Shown here piece after piece: positions 37,302-49,389 of a stretch of 64,000 nt of DNA. How positions within the stretch are numbered: position 1 is the stretch's first letter; each line of letters begins with the position of its first letter. The stretch is taken from assembly GCA_023159155.1 (NCBI GenBank), contig JAJNNX010000031.1, forward strand, positions 124,001 through 188,000, in the 5' to 3' direction. The notes beneath the pieces are model-generated. The model worked only from the letters and a program-made list of their open reading frames with translations. It was not told the origin of the DNA and did no database searches. The position numbers were made by a program, and so were the translations under genes. The stretch is from Ustulina deusta (lineage: Eukaryota > Ascomycota > Sordariomycetes > Xylariales > Xylariaceae).

Positions 37302-39556
37302 ATGTTGGCAGTAGCGCCCCGCCGGTGGTTGTCACGGCCCAAGGGCCTCCTCGTCTTCGCATTCACCGTGGTCACACTTTACTGGCTCATGCTGCGTGGT
37401 TCTGGACGCTACGGAGATGCCATCCCACAGAGCTCTGTGGAGGTTGCAAACGACACCCCCGACCAGCCGAGTCCAGACGAACAGAGTGGCAATGAGGACA
37501 ATCCAAACCACGTTCCTAGCTTTGAGGACAAGATGAAGGAGGCGCAAGACGAGCAACAGGAGGCTATTCGGCAACAGTTTAGGCTTGAATATGACCAGCT
37601 CGGCCGGTAAGTGTCTCAGCACAGCATTATTTGTCACGTTCAACTGGCTTCCTCTAACTTCAGCGCAGTGTATTCGGAGCGGATGCGATATATGGCAAGA
37701 CATTAAACACATTGGACGCTAGCAAGACCCGATCACCCAGCTTTGAAGCCCAGCTGGCTTCCGCCGACACTTCAAGCTACTTCACCTCCCACCAGCCCTA
37801 CATTTACAACCCATACCCCAAATATAAGCAAGATGCAAAGGGGGCCCCGTACGTCGCTTGTGAGGGCCCGGGAGGAAAGATGGTTTCTGATATAATGGTG
37901 TTCAAAGGTGTTCCCAGGAATTTCCCCGAACCGCTCATTGGCGGGTATGATGTTTTGGGAATGGATGGGAATTTGTGCTTTGAGCGTGAGACACGACTTG
38001 GCATGTACGGGTTTCAGAACGTTAACGATACCTCCGATCCATTGGTAGACTGGGAGAAAGTACATTGGGGCGAATTACAAGAGAATTGCGTTCAGAAAAA
38101 CAAGGCTCGCTTCGATTTGCAAGGGCATCCAAATCTGTACGTCAATTCGGTCTATTCGAGTAAAAAGACAGCTCCCTTCATCGGCGCAGACAGCGACCAA
38201 GATCTTGAGGATACTCCCAAAGGTCGCGACCATAATGATGATCTTAGAAGGGGCTTTGCAACTTTCAACAAGCGGCCTACATCGGGGACAGACCTTGGTT
38301 CTAAGAATGTGGAATCCCGGACAGCGGTGCTCTTGCGGACATACACCGGGAAGGACTACAACGAGAATGATAAGCAAGTGATTCGCTCGCTCATCACTGA
38401 ACTGTCGCTACGAACAGGTGGTCTCTATCAAGTTTACCTCTTTGTTCACGTCAAGGACAATGCCTATGCGATCTGGGATGACGAAGGAACTTATCAATAC
38501 GTTCTCCAGCAGAATGTCCCCGCTGAGTTTAGGGACATTGCTGTACTATGGAATGATGAAGCCGTACAAGCCATGTATCCGAAATTGGACCCTGCCAAAG
38601 CGACAGTACACGTGTCTCAATGGTTGTCGGTCCAGAAATTCATACAAGAATTCCCCGAATTTGAGTATGTCTGGAACTGGGAAATGGACGCCAGAATTAC
38701 CGGTCACCACTACGATTTTCTAGAGAAGTTGTCTGCCTTTGCGAAGCGGCAGCCACGCCGTGGTCTTTGGGAACGAAACGAGCGTTACTACATCCCTTCA
38801 TTGCACGGCAATTACGACACGGACTTTCGAAAAGAAGTAGAACGCCTTGCAGGGGAAGATACTATTTGGGGGCCTCCCGACTTCCCTTTCGTTACTCCTG
38901 TTGGGCCGAAGCCTCCCGTGGCACGGCCTGAAAAAGACGACTATAAGTGGGGCGTCGGCGAAGAGGCTGACTTGATCACTGTAGCTCCGATCATTAATAC
39001 CAACTTCAGTGGATGGGTCGGCGCCAACGACGTGTGGGGATTCAACGACTCATCACACGCAACCCAGCAACTGCCGCGACGTGTGACTATTGTCACTCAT
39101 TCGAGAATCTCAAAAAAGCTACTCGATATCATGCATGTTGAAAATTTGCGAGGCAATGTCATCGCTTCGGAGATGACATGTCAGACTGTGGCCCTCTTGC
39201 ACGGCCTCAAGGCCGTATACGCACCCATGCCGATGTTCTTTGACAGGCCATGGAAAGGCAAGGATATCGCCCGATGGTTCAATTCTGGTGAGAAGGGTGA
39301 TAGTGGAGGCGACAACTCCGCCATCGGTTGGGGACGCGAGGCCAGGTATGGAGGGATTACTTGGTACTACAGAGCGGGCCCGCCTCAGCGACTCTATAAC
39401 AATCTCATGGGATACGAGGATACCAAGATAGGCGGCGAGGAATGGGAAGAAATACATGGCCGCCCATGTCTGCCGCCGATATTGATGCATCCAATCAAAG
39501 ATGTCGCTCCAACAGAAAGCGGCTATGAAAGTGAGTCTCGGCTACCGTTTGGCTGA
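37302..39556 (+). CDS. DUF3405 family type II membrane protein
   Basis: Two exons, 37302-37606 and 37669-39556, encode 730 aa. The intron 37607-37668 (GTAAGT...GCGCAG, CTAAC branch point) joins ...YDQLGR to VFGADAIYGK. A short basic N-terminus precedes a transmembrane helix at residues 15-31, then an acidic, Gln-rich stem, giving the layout of a Golgi type II protein. The large lumenal part matches the fungal DUF3405 family, including AVLLRTYTGKDY, VYLFVHVKD and the conserved acidic WEMDAR segment. The layout and the acidic motif suggest a glycosyltransferase-like fold, but that is inference; the family has no established activity that I know of. A GTGAGT near 39531 could start a further 3' intron, changing only the last few residues. 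Confidence 0.88.
37607..37668 (+). other. Intron of the DUF3405 gene
   Basis: 62 bp with GTAAGT donor, CTAAC branch sequence and GCAG acceptor. The nearer CAG at 37663 would break the frame, so 37668 is chosen. Confidence 0.85.
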
Positions 39557-40959
39557 GATGCCTCCAAGCGACGACTGTATTCTCGAGTATCGAGTTTCTG
39601 GGGATACTCTCCGATTGGGCACGCATGATGAATTGGCCTCAGCGGAATATTAATGAAACTTCAATGGCATTGCTTGGCGTTTTAGTTATGTAGTTTTCAC
39701 GTGCACTGCATTGATAGTCACGGTGCATTAGCTTTTGGGAGGATATACCTTGTCGGTGCACGGAGTGCACTGATGGATGAGCAACTCATCATAGACTATA
39801 GATGGATGGTTGAGTCAGGAACAGACCAAAAGGTCTAACGCATACGACAAATTACCTGTACGATATAATTTACTATTCTGTTCAACGTAGGGTGTATTTG
39901 TCCCCATACCGCGTGTCTAACACCACCGATACGCCGGTCTACTTTGGTCCTCTAGAAAAACGAGGGCACATCCATATCATCAGCAGGTGAACATCAATGG
40001 CAAGCCCAAGTCTCAAATTAGATTCTTTCCCAGCCCGAGATTGTTACACACAGTTCGGCGCCAATGCCAGCAACGAGATCAATCCACCGACCCCGAACGA
40101 TCTCCGTACTCCTCCAAGAGGGCTTTTCAAACGCGTCCCAGGCGATATACTTGCGCGCTATACACTGATATTAGGCTGAGTAAGCCGGCGACTGGAGTGG
40201 TAGCAACCGGAGAGCGGGTGCGGTACTTGATGGCCCCCGGCCCCGGCGTCGGTGACACTGACGTTCCCCGGGACGGTAAAGTCGATTCTGCTTCTGCTGC
40301 GATGACCTGTTACTCACAGCTTCATCGACGCCGACGGCGAGTTCCGGATCGCTCTGGTGCGCTCGTCTGCTAGCTCGAATAAGGCATGTATGTTTATTAT
40401 ATGCACGCCTCGGTCTACTGCATTCCCAATCCGCGTGGTTGTGGGCCTCCAACCCAAGCACCTAGAGCCGCCCGCGAAGGCGGACGAGATGTCTCTGACT
40501 AGTCGTGACGGTGCCGTGGCTTCAGCTCGAGACATTACACAACGTTACCCGACTCGCAGGCTGATAATATGAGTTGTTAAACATCGTAAAAGGTAAACCT
40601 TTTACTCCGTTTCTTGCCTGAATGCGCAGAAAACAACGGAGTCTGAGGACTGCCGATATAGCGAGCTTAGTGGACTGCAATGCGATGGGGATACTCCACA
40701 TCGTGCCGTTGCTGTTCTCCTTGGTACCAATCCACTGGGATGCCGGATGTAACGTGGGGGCCGAGCAGCTGAGCAGCATCCAGCCTATCAGCATCTCAAG
40801 TCTTCACCCAATCCGTCTTGGTGAACTGTTCTAGTATAGAGGGGTCGTGCTGCTGCCTGCCCAAGACTCAAATCTAGACGACTTGCGCTGCGAGAGTGTA
40901 AGTCCATCAGCAGTTCTTCTCCTACCAAGTCAACAACGACACCACAGTGGCACTCGGAA
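39557..40959. other. 1.4 kb spacer between DUF3405 and NLR-like genes
   Basis: Overlapping short ORFs between 39987 and 40835 on both strands show no recognisable domain. A 60-codon ORF at 39997-40179 has protein-like composition but no supporting context. No gene is called. Confidence 0.5.
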
Positions 40960-43900
40960 ATGTCAAATCCACCTCTTATAAGCCCAGGCTCTTCCTTCTC
41001 AACGCCCAACCTTACTACTATCGAAGGGACCGGCCTCAAGACTGAGAAGGAATCTGGCGATGCATATGGAAACCAAGGATCCTTACATGTGGCCTGGGGC
41101 TCGACCCCTCACCCATCTCCCGCTATACGGATAGAGGATCCAGATGGCATTCCTAAACCATCGGTCAGCATAGAGTACGCGATATCTAGCGCGAACTACG
41201 GCCGTTGAATAAACTACTTACATACATTACTTCAGTGCTGTGGTCGTCTTCGGGCTTTTCGATGAACCGCAGTCTCCTCAAGCACCTATGGAGTGGCTTT
41301 GCGACTATCTCGATCAACCTGAAGGAGATCCCCGCATCTTGCACTTCAATTATCATCCAAGCCAAGTCCTCGCGCCGGGGCATAGCCACTATGGCATCGA
41401 AATGCTATCCGAACTCCTGCTTTGCCAGCTGACAAAGCTAAGGGCTGACGGCACGGTACGTTCTAGCATCCAGAAGCCGAGAGAACCAGCAGCTCATATA
41501 TAGCTCACTAGAGTCGTCGAATCATCTTCTTCGCCTTCGATATTGGATGCATAATTGTGAAAAAGGTCAATATTCCTCTTCAATTCTGTCCAACGCCACC
41601 TTCTAATACTCTAGGTAGGCACTCACACTTGCGTCTCAAGCCAAGAGTCCCCATGGGGAAATTTTCGATGCGTGTCGTACACTTGTAACTCGCCATGGCC
41701 TTGTTTGAGCGCTTGTTGCCTGCTAATATTTAAAGGTGTTCTTTGACTGTCCACATCGAAGTGGTAAGTAACATTAAAATTTTGCTCTTTTGCCTTTATG
41801 GTCAAGTACATACCAAGTTTGATGGAAACCGCTAACTTGGCCCACGAAGCGAATACTCTCGACATGGAAGATAAGTTGGCTCGCCTTCTCTACGGAAGAG
41901 CAGAGAATTCATCAAGTCACATCCGGCCTAATATTGCTGCTCTCTCTGGCCTTGCTACCTCTATTCTCGAAACCAACGAATCTTTCATAGCATCAAAATT
42001 CCTCGTTCGGAGCTACCTCGTGAGCATCCATGAGGATGCTATGCTGGGTTTTCAGGCCTGGCAGGTCCGTGGTATAATCTATCCCCGACTTGTCTAGTAG
42101 TATATCTAACGAAAGATAGATGCTCGAACATCATATGGGAGCTTTAGTACGCATTCTTGAGCCCTTTACCTGACCATTTGGCAAATTTCTTGTTCCCAGT
42201 TGGCACGCTCCCAAACCCACCAGAACTTTATTATAAACCGGAATTTTTAACACCTGGATTTTAATAGGGAACGCCATTTGAATGGCGTATGTTCTGCCAC
42301 CGATTCAACGATCTTTTTGTGTCCAACCTTCTCCAGGTGCTCCGCGGGCTAGAGCACTTGCCAGGACTTGCAAGGGAAGCGTCCATCGATACACAATTCC
42401 CAAGGTTGCCATTTGATGGAGAGCGTGCCCTTCTTAGTCTAGCTACACCTACGGAGCCTTTCATCGTGGCGGGCCATATCGTAGCCTACATAAAGCTATG
42501 CAGCGTATACTTACAGTGGCTAGACTTCTGCGGGACTCAGGTCCTCTACGTTTATTCAAGTAAAGACAAAAATGATCTTGTTCGCCGAACTTCTGAACAT
42601 GTCTTTGCCCAACTAATGGACCTGCAACCTTCCGGCCACAAAGTACCAGTACTCTTGTACTATTCCTTCGACGCCGCTGACATTAGATCTCGCTCCTTGT
42701 CCAGCATGATTTGGACATTCCTGACACACATTACTTCTCGTTTCCGCGAGATAAGACATTTTGTGCCATTCATTTTGGATCGCCTTTACGAAGAGCAAGC
42801 ATGCACCGAGATAGATTTACTCGGCTGGTTTGATTTTTTCATATCTCGCTTCGACGATATCTACCTTGTCATCAATCATTTTGATGTTTGCCCAAAACCA
42901 TCACGCGACGTCTTCATGCAGCTCGTTGCGCGAATCGCAATGAGCAATGACAGGCCGCTGAAAGTTTTCCTAACTAGCAGAGAACCTGCCAGATTGCAAG
43001 CCGAGCTTCCAGAGTGGCCAAGCATTGACCTTGATATGGATATTGATTTTTTGCAGAAAGAAAAAAGTGTAGAGCTAAAGGACGATACAGAAGAGCCGAA
43101 ACCGAATCTAGTGTCCGAGCCACCTCCTGCACTTCCAATACAAGAAACTTTGCAGCCGCCTTTGACACTGTCTGAAGGTACTGAAGTTGTCGATGCCTTA
43201 GCGATGTCCATCCTATTGGAACAACAGCTTAAGCGAAACCTTACTACGCAAGAAATAATGCAAGAGGCTAACCATGGTACATTGGAAACTTACACTCTTG
43301 AAGCAGTGCTTGATCGTGTATTTCGGAGCATACCAGATCAAAAACAGGCACGACTAGCAGTTGCTTTCCTGCTATTAGCAACACGACCATTATCAACAAA
43401 GGAGTTCGCAACAGTCATGTTTCTAGGAAGCTTCGTCGATAACGGGGAGTCAGTTTTGCCACCTTGGGATATTTTCGATCGACTCGAGAGGCAGAGGACT
43501 ACCTGGTTTGCCGGGATTACCGTGAATAAACACAGCGGAGTTCACCTGGCTCATCCACGCGTGGAAGATGTGCTCCGAAATCCGGAAACCTCGGGCTCTC
43601 CGCGCTACTTTTGGCATGAAGTTGCAAGCACCGCGCATTACGATATCGCCAATATCTGTTTGAGCTACCTCACTCGAAGTCAAGTCAAAGAGGAACAGGA
43701 TCTGTTGTCTGAGAAGTCATTTCTTGTCGACGGTGACTTAGGATTTATCAGTTATGCGGTTAAATTCTGGCCTTACCACTTCTCACTGGCTCAAGTCACT
43801 ACCGAGAAAGAAGCAATCGAAAGTCTCCGCAAGAAAATAGCCGACATTGACCTCGAGCGCTGGTCGAGAACTGTTGTAGGTAGTTTCGGTAAACATATGA

Positions 43901-46900
43901 TTGTGAATTTCGCTGATTTTGAATAGTGGCTGCTTTCAAACCCGTTTAGTCGAAGTAGAAATCCCTGGAAATCGCCAATCCCAGCTCTCATTAGTCTGGG
44001 TCATTCTAACATTCTCCAACAAAGCTCTACCTCAGATATTACATCAGGGGTAGAAGAGGCTGCTCGAACTGGCGATGCTAATCTTGCTAATAATCTCCTT
44101 GGAGTGGAAGGGGGGGACAATCTCCATCAGCCAGCTCTTCTTGAGACTATAATGGCTGCAGGCTCAAGCGGAAACGAGTCTCTGACTATAGAACTAATCG
44201 ATCGGCTTTCCTTTGAGGGTAGAGACAAATTATCTAAGCGTGGGAAAACTCTCCTTTTCCGGGCCGCAAGGCTTGGGCTCGCTCGCTTGGCGGGGAAACT
44301 ACTTGAGATCGGCACCCCAGTCGACCCAGAAATTTCTTACTCTAAAGACACTCTAACGACGCCGCTCTGCGTGGCCGCTGTTGCTGGATACGCTCCAACT
44401 GTGGAAGTCCTATTGAACTACGGTGCCAATGTTGAATTCAGGTCTCATCTTCAGCGCACCCCGCTGTCTCTGGCAGCAGCCCAGGGCAATGCTGATGTTA
44501 TCGAATGCCTCGTGAGGCAAGGTAAAGCGGATATTCAGCACGTATATGACGGAAATGATGCCCGAAAACAGACCCCGCTCTTCATTGCATGCGAATGGGG
44601 AAACCCTCTTGTAGTCGAGAAGCTTATTGAACTAGGAGTAGATCCGAGTAAGCCGGATGATAGGGGATGGTCCCCGATTATTGTGGCGGCAAGCTTTGGG
44701 CATTGGAGAGCTACACAGACTCTTCTGGATCACGGCGTTGACATAGAGATGGCGGGGCCAGAAGGACACGGAACAGCTCTACGATACGCACTCGCTGGCG
44801 GCCAGATCAACGTCTTCCGTCGGTTGCTTGAAAAAGGTGCAAATCCTTCCAGTCCGCTATTTCTCGCGCCGCTCCTTTACGAAATAGCGGACAGCGGAGT
44901 TCTGAGGTCGGACGGGGACAGGATTGCCCTAGCAAAGCTTCTCCTTGAGCAGCATAAAGTGGACATAAATGCGACAACAAGGAAGAGAAGGAGGACGGCA
45001 CTAGTTCGGGCGAGCGCCAATGCCCCATCTGGGCTCGCTGAGTTCCTTCTTGGGTACAATCCAGATGTAAATCTGGCCGACAAGGGCGGCTATACCGCTC
45101 TATTCGAGGCTACTGCTGCCCCAAATCTACCCCTAGTCAAGCTCCTCCTAGACAAAGGCGCAGATGCAAACATGCTGACTTCTAAGGGTAATATTCCACT
45201 ACATATGTGCGGTTATCCGCCAGAGCTGACGCGGCTCTTGGCCGAACGAACGAAGAATATCGATCTCCCAATGACCGGGGGGCTCACTCAGCTAAGTATG
45301 ATCCCATCAATTCCTTGTTCTTTCTCGGAGCGTTTCGTATGCAAAAAGAGCATCTGGTCAGGGGTTTTTTGCTCCCATATCTCCATACATACTATTAAGG
45401 CTCTCGGGGCTTTTCTTATAGATCGCAATTGCTGACTGCTGGTCTTTAATAGTGGTTGCCGCTTCAAAAAGATGGACAGAATCTGTGAAGGTCTTACTCG
45501 AGCACAAAGCCAACGTCAACGCCGTAGCTACCAGCGAAATCCAATGGGCCGGTTGGACCGCAATTATGTTTGCCGCTTTCCATCACTTTGCAGACATAAT
45601 CTTGATTCTGGCGGAAAAAGGGGCAGACCTGAAAAAAGCAGACGCTAACGGAGCCAGCGCTCTTCATTTGATATTTGAATTACCTACTACGGAAGGAAAA
45701 GACGAATTCGGCTGTCTGTGTGTTTTGATGGAATTCCAGACACGTATTGACGTTGACCAGGTTGGTGGAGAAGGCGAAACAGTTCTTCACCGCTGTGCTC
45801 AACTTGGCCATTTGAGAGCTGTGCAAAGACTCGTCAGGGCTGGTGCCAGTCTGAATCTACAAGACAACTCTGGTTCCACACCTTTAGGTCAAGCGACCTG
45901 GAGTAACCGGCGTGACGTTATCTCGTACCTCCTCGAACAGGGCGCTGATCCGAACACCGCTGGGAGAGACCTTGGTCACAAAGAAGGGCCGCTACATCGG
46001 GCTTGTCGAGACTCCGACTATGCTACTGCTAAGATGCTCATCGACCACGGAGCAGACGTGAATTGCGACTCTGTCTCTGGTTTTGGAACGCCTTTGATGG
46101 CTGTTTGCCTACCATATTCTAAATATCTAGAGGATACCGACAAACTCGTCCAGCACCTCTTAGAACTTGATATCGACGTTAACGCCAAGAGCCGTTACGT
46201 AGGTAGCCCCCTGGCTGCCGCTGCTTTGTCATCCCGCCCCAACATTGTTCGCGCCTTGCTGGATAAAGGAGCAGTATATGATAGGGAAGACGATCTGAAA
46301 AGGAGGCCGATCCACTTCGCAGCAATTAATGGCGAGGAGAACTTCCGAATCATCGAGGAGGTGGGTGGGAAAGTCGCAGAAGTTGACATCCTTTGCCGCT
46401 CTGTACTCCATTACGCCGCGCAGGGGGGTCGTTTGCGGGTTGTTAAACGAATCTTCGAGCTCTTGCCAGAGCTGGACGTCGACACGCGCGACATTGATGG
46501 CTGGACTCCATTGTGCTGGGTCGCCAGGGGAACGACCAGCTGGGTTTCCGAAGATCGCGCAAGTGAACCAACCGATACGGTCGGCGTCGTTCGGTACCTG
46601 CTAGATCGAGGCGCCGACCGGTCTGTCAAGTGCAAGATTGGAGACGAAATCTGGACACCTCTCCAGGTGGCTCGTTATACAGGGGCGCCGGATGAGGTCC
46701 TCGATCTCTTAAAACAGAGACCTGAGCCGGAGCTTCAAGGCAACGATGCAGGCGAACTTGCAGAAGACACGGACGACCTCAACCAACGGAACGGTACGGT
46801 GAGAGAAGGAATCACCTGCGATGCTTGTCTCTGGGTAAGTCTGGATCCTCTCTTTATATGACGGCGAGCTAATAGCCCGAAGGAAATTCGCGGTGTCTAC

Positions 46901-47161
46901 CACCAATGTAGAGTCTGTTGCGACTACGCACTATGCCCGAAATGTCTGCCCCATCGCGACCTCGTACATGTTTTCGAATCGCCTCACAACCTTGAAGCTG
47001 TAGATCCGGATTCCGATAACGCCAGCCGTACATCGAAGGAGGGACCGGAAGATGACGCTCCAAGCGTTGCGTTAATTCCTTCTGTTTCTAGGACGGAAGG
47101 CAATGACGATGTTGAGGACAAGACTAGCGCGAGGGACGCCACAGAGGATGAGGGCGAGTGA
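40960..47161 (+). CDS. NLR-like protein: hydrolase-like N-terminus, NACHT, ankyrin repeats, ZZ finger
   Basis: Ten exons fit one 1811-aa protein: 40960-41174, 41236-41455, 41512-41565, 41619-41684, 41736-41763, 41850-42064, 42268-43875, 43927-45295, 45453-46834 and 46883-47161; all phases agree. Residues 70-240 resemble the alpha/beta-hydrolase-like effector domain of fungal NLRs, but the nucleophile elbow reads AFDIG (Asp155 where the family has Ser). The NACHT region (about 340-560) has SSKDKND near residue 363 in place of a P-loop and VINHFDV instead of a Walker B VIDALDE; the FLTSRE motif is intact. A winged-helix segment follows (ARLAVAFLLLATRPLS), then about 20 ankyrin-type repeats, then a ZZ zinc finger from CDACLW (split by the last intron) and an acidic tail. 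Fungal NLRs act in allorecognition and immunity-like cell death. The start and the 203 bp intron at 42065-42267 are the least certain parts. Confidence 0.8.
43876..43926 (+). other. Probable 51 bp intron that contains an in-frame TAG
   Basis: The NACHT frame meets TAG at 43924-43926, yet the same frame continues directly into the ankyrin part. GTAGGT at 43876, a CTGAT branch-like word and AATAG at 43926 define a phase-0 intron of 51 bp. Its removal joins WSRTV to WLLSNPFSR, a continuous W...LSNPF sequence as in related proteins. The alternative is a true nonsense change of CAG to TAG. Confidence 0.65.
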
Positions 47162-48218
47162 TTTGAGAGCTTCAGTGACGTGCCCGAAAGCCCCTTGTAA
47201 AGTGAATTTTGAAACAGCTTGGAAGGCTGGATGGCACATTTAGCAACTGGGACGAGCGGGGGCCTGTTTCCCTCGGATCAATATCTCCTAATCGGAGGGA
47301 CTTGGATATTACTGGCGAGGTTTACAGACGGAAAACTGCTTCTGATAGTGCATTCAATTCTAATTGCTTTAATACGAATTTCTAAGCTTCTCAGGCTATA
47401 TTATGCCGTATCAACCTTGTCATCACTATTTCCAACCTGTGGATCAGCCGCCTACAGGCCTCGTCAACGAAATCCACGGTTCGTCGTTGTGCTTTTAACT
47501 AAATACTGACAATATTAGACTTGCCTCTTTGAATATATACAGCACAAGTTGAATTGTTCACGCTCCGCGAATCTTTTGTTGTTCAGAGTTACACCTTTTA
47601 GTTTCCCACAAGGTCCCCGACTTTATCCCGAGAGAACGGGAAGGCTGCACGACTAGATCAAGAGAAGGTACCGAACTTTGAGTAGACAGGGCGTCCAATT
47701 AGCAAGGCGGCCTAGTAACACTATCGGCAAGTTCATGATTCGCCCCTAATCGGCTGGCCTCTTATTGCAAGTGTCCATTATTACATACGTGGAACATTCT
47801 CACCAATGTACGGCTGTAACGACAGTTCTTGGGTGTTATGTAGACCAATTACTGATTAAATAATGGAATATCAATGACAAAACAAGGCTCTTTATCAACT
47901 CCTTTGTGAGTTGCTACGGGTTTCACTTGTTCATGCGGACATCTTAGTTGACCAAATCGAGGTAAGACAACCTGTATTACAGAGACCAAGAAATGTAAAC
48001 TAAGAAACAGTCGGTGATTGCTAAACAATTGCATTATTATGGATTATCAAACTCATTGTTCGTTCGAAATATCTTGTACGGAAATACACATTAGAGGTTA
48101 GCTAGATGGAATATTTCGTATAAATGGGGAGCAGAAAATGGCGTTCTATTCTAAGCTTCACCAACCCTCGTCGCACTTGCTACTACCAAATTACGAAGAA
48201 CACAACGCTTGAATCACC
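47162..48218. other. Spacer between NLR-like and kinase-like genes
   Basis: 3' UTR and upstream region of roughly 1 kb. A 96-codon ORF at 47219 has no recognisable domain and is not called. Confidence 0.6.
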
Positions 48219-49112
48219 ATGAGTTCGTATACACCAGTTCCTCTACCTTATTTCGCCCCCGCTCATACACTTCCAGCGCCTCTCCCCACGCTTGAGGAAG
48301 TACTCTCGTCTACCCGTTTCCTCGCACCGCCTCTGCATCCTTATGCGACCAAGCGGATGAATATTGTCCGCGTCAGCAAGTACTTTGTCGCAAAATACGG
48401 TGAAGATGTAACAAGTATTGAAGGCGAGAACATGCTTTTCGTAAAGCAGCATACCACGATTCCCGTCCCGCAGGTTTATGCCATATATACATTTGGTGAA
48501 GGCAAGACCATGCTCATCACGGAATTCATCAGAGGGTCAACCCTCGAGAAGTGTATGATAAGAATGAGTCCGGAACACTTAGATCCCATCATGGAGCAGC
48601 TGAGGGCTCAGATCGACGAGTTGCGACGAATTCCCGCTCCAGATTACTACGGGTCGATCGGCCGGCGACCATTCCTTGACCCTTATACGGCTCGTAGGTA
48701 CGGCCCTTTTGACACCATCACAGACTTTATAAGTGCATTTTTTGACACTCTTTTCCCTCCCAAGGGGACTCAGCGCTTTGATGACATTAAGAAATTCTTC
48801 TCGGCGAGCTTGGAGTCCATTGCCACCGCGCAAGGGCACATTCACCCGGTGTTTTCACACGGCGACCTTCACGAGTTAAACATCATTGTTCAGCGAGACG
48901 GTACGCCGCGTATAATTGACTACGAGACGTCAGGGTTCTATCCGGCATATCACGAGTATCTTATGACTCAAGTATTGCACTGTCAGTTTGACATTCTAAG
49001 CGAGAAGTTTCCTGACGAGGACCAGATTGATCTGGATCTCCGAAGGGCCTGGTATAGAGCTGAGCGTGACGAGAGGTTCGAGGAATTAGGGACTAACGAA
49101 GAAGAAAAATAG
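48219..49112 (+). CDS. APH-family (aminoglycoside phosphotransferase-like) kinase
   Basis: Single exon, 297 aa. The ATG at 48219 sits in a good context (ATCACCATG). The fold is that of the APH/choline-kinase group: a candidate nucleotide-binding Lys59 in FVAKYG, the family segment ENMLFVKQ-x4-IPVP (residues 70-84), a hinge-like LITEFIRG (99-106), the catalytic loop HGDLHELN (214-221) and the metal-binding Asp234 in IIDYETSG. All key residues are present, so it looks active. These proteins are abundant in filamentous fungi and mostly phosphorylate unknown small molecules; it is not evidence of antibiotic resistance. It starts about 1 kb after the NLR-like gene on the same strand, with no sign of joint regulation. 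Confidence 0.88.
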   Translation: MSSYTPVPLPYFAPAHTLPAPLPTLEEVLSSTRFLAPPLHPYATKRMNIVRVSKYFVAKYGEDVTSIEGENMLFVKQHTTIPVPQVYAIYTFGEGKTMLITEFIRGSTLEKCMIRMSPEHLDPIMEQLRAQIDELRRIPAPDYYGSIGRRPFLDPYTARRYGPFDTITDFISAFFDTLFPPKGTQRFDDIKKFFSASLESIATAQGHIHPVFSHGDLHELNIIVQRDGTPRIIDYETSGFYPAYHEYLMTQVLHCQFDILSEKFPDEDQIDLDLRRAWYRAERDERFEELGTNEEEK

Positions 49113-49389
49113 TGCAAGAAGAAAAATACTGCAAAAGGAAAAAAACACTACCTGGCATTTAGACCAAAATGTAATCTAGATTCACACGCGGGGGGAACAT
49201 AGGCGTGAACATATATCAACTTGAATTAAATTCTCTCAAACTGTGTCAGTATGAATAGGCAACTGGGCCGGCCTCGGGATAGGCCACTCCGTCCCGTCAA
49301 CTAGACGACTCTTAAGTCCGAGTAAATTATAGTTGCTTTCTGTCGAGTGATTGATTGCATTGCGTATTTTGGTAGGCTACGCTAACGAA
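49113..49389. other. Short convergent spacer
   Basis: 277 bp between the stop of the kinase-like gene (+) and the stop of the transporter gene (minus); only 3' UTR-type sequence is seen. Confidence 0.6.

Noticed and set aside
43924..43926. Programmed stop-codon readthrough or a split of the NLR into two genes
   Set aside because: A phase-0 51 bp intron ending in this TAG explains the gap with standard signals; readthrough needs extra assumptions.
45296..45452. Separate ankyrin genes before and after 45440
   Set aside because: A GTATGA...AATAG intron (157 bp) joins them in frame within one ankyrin repeat (TQL-MVAASKRW).
48219..49112. Antibiotic-resistance phosphotransferase
   Set aside because: APH-fold proteins are a large general family in fungi; catalytic residues do not define an aminoglycoside substrate.
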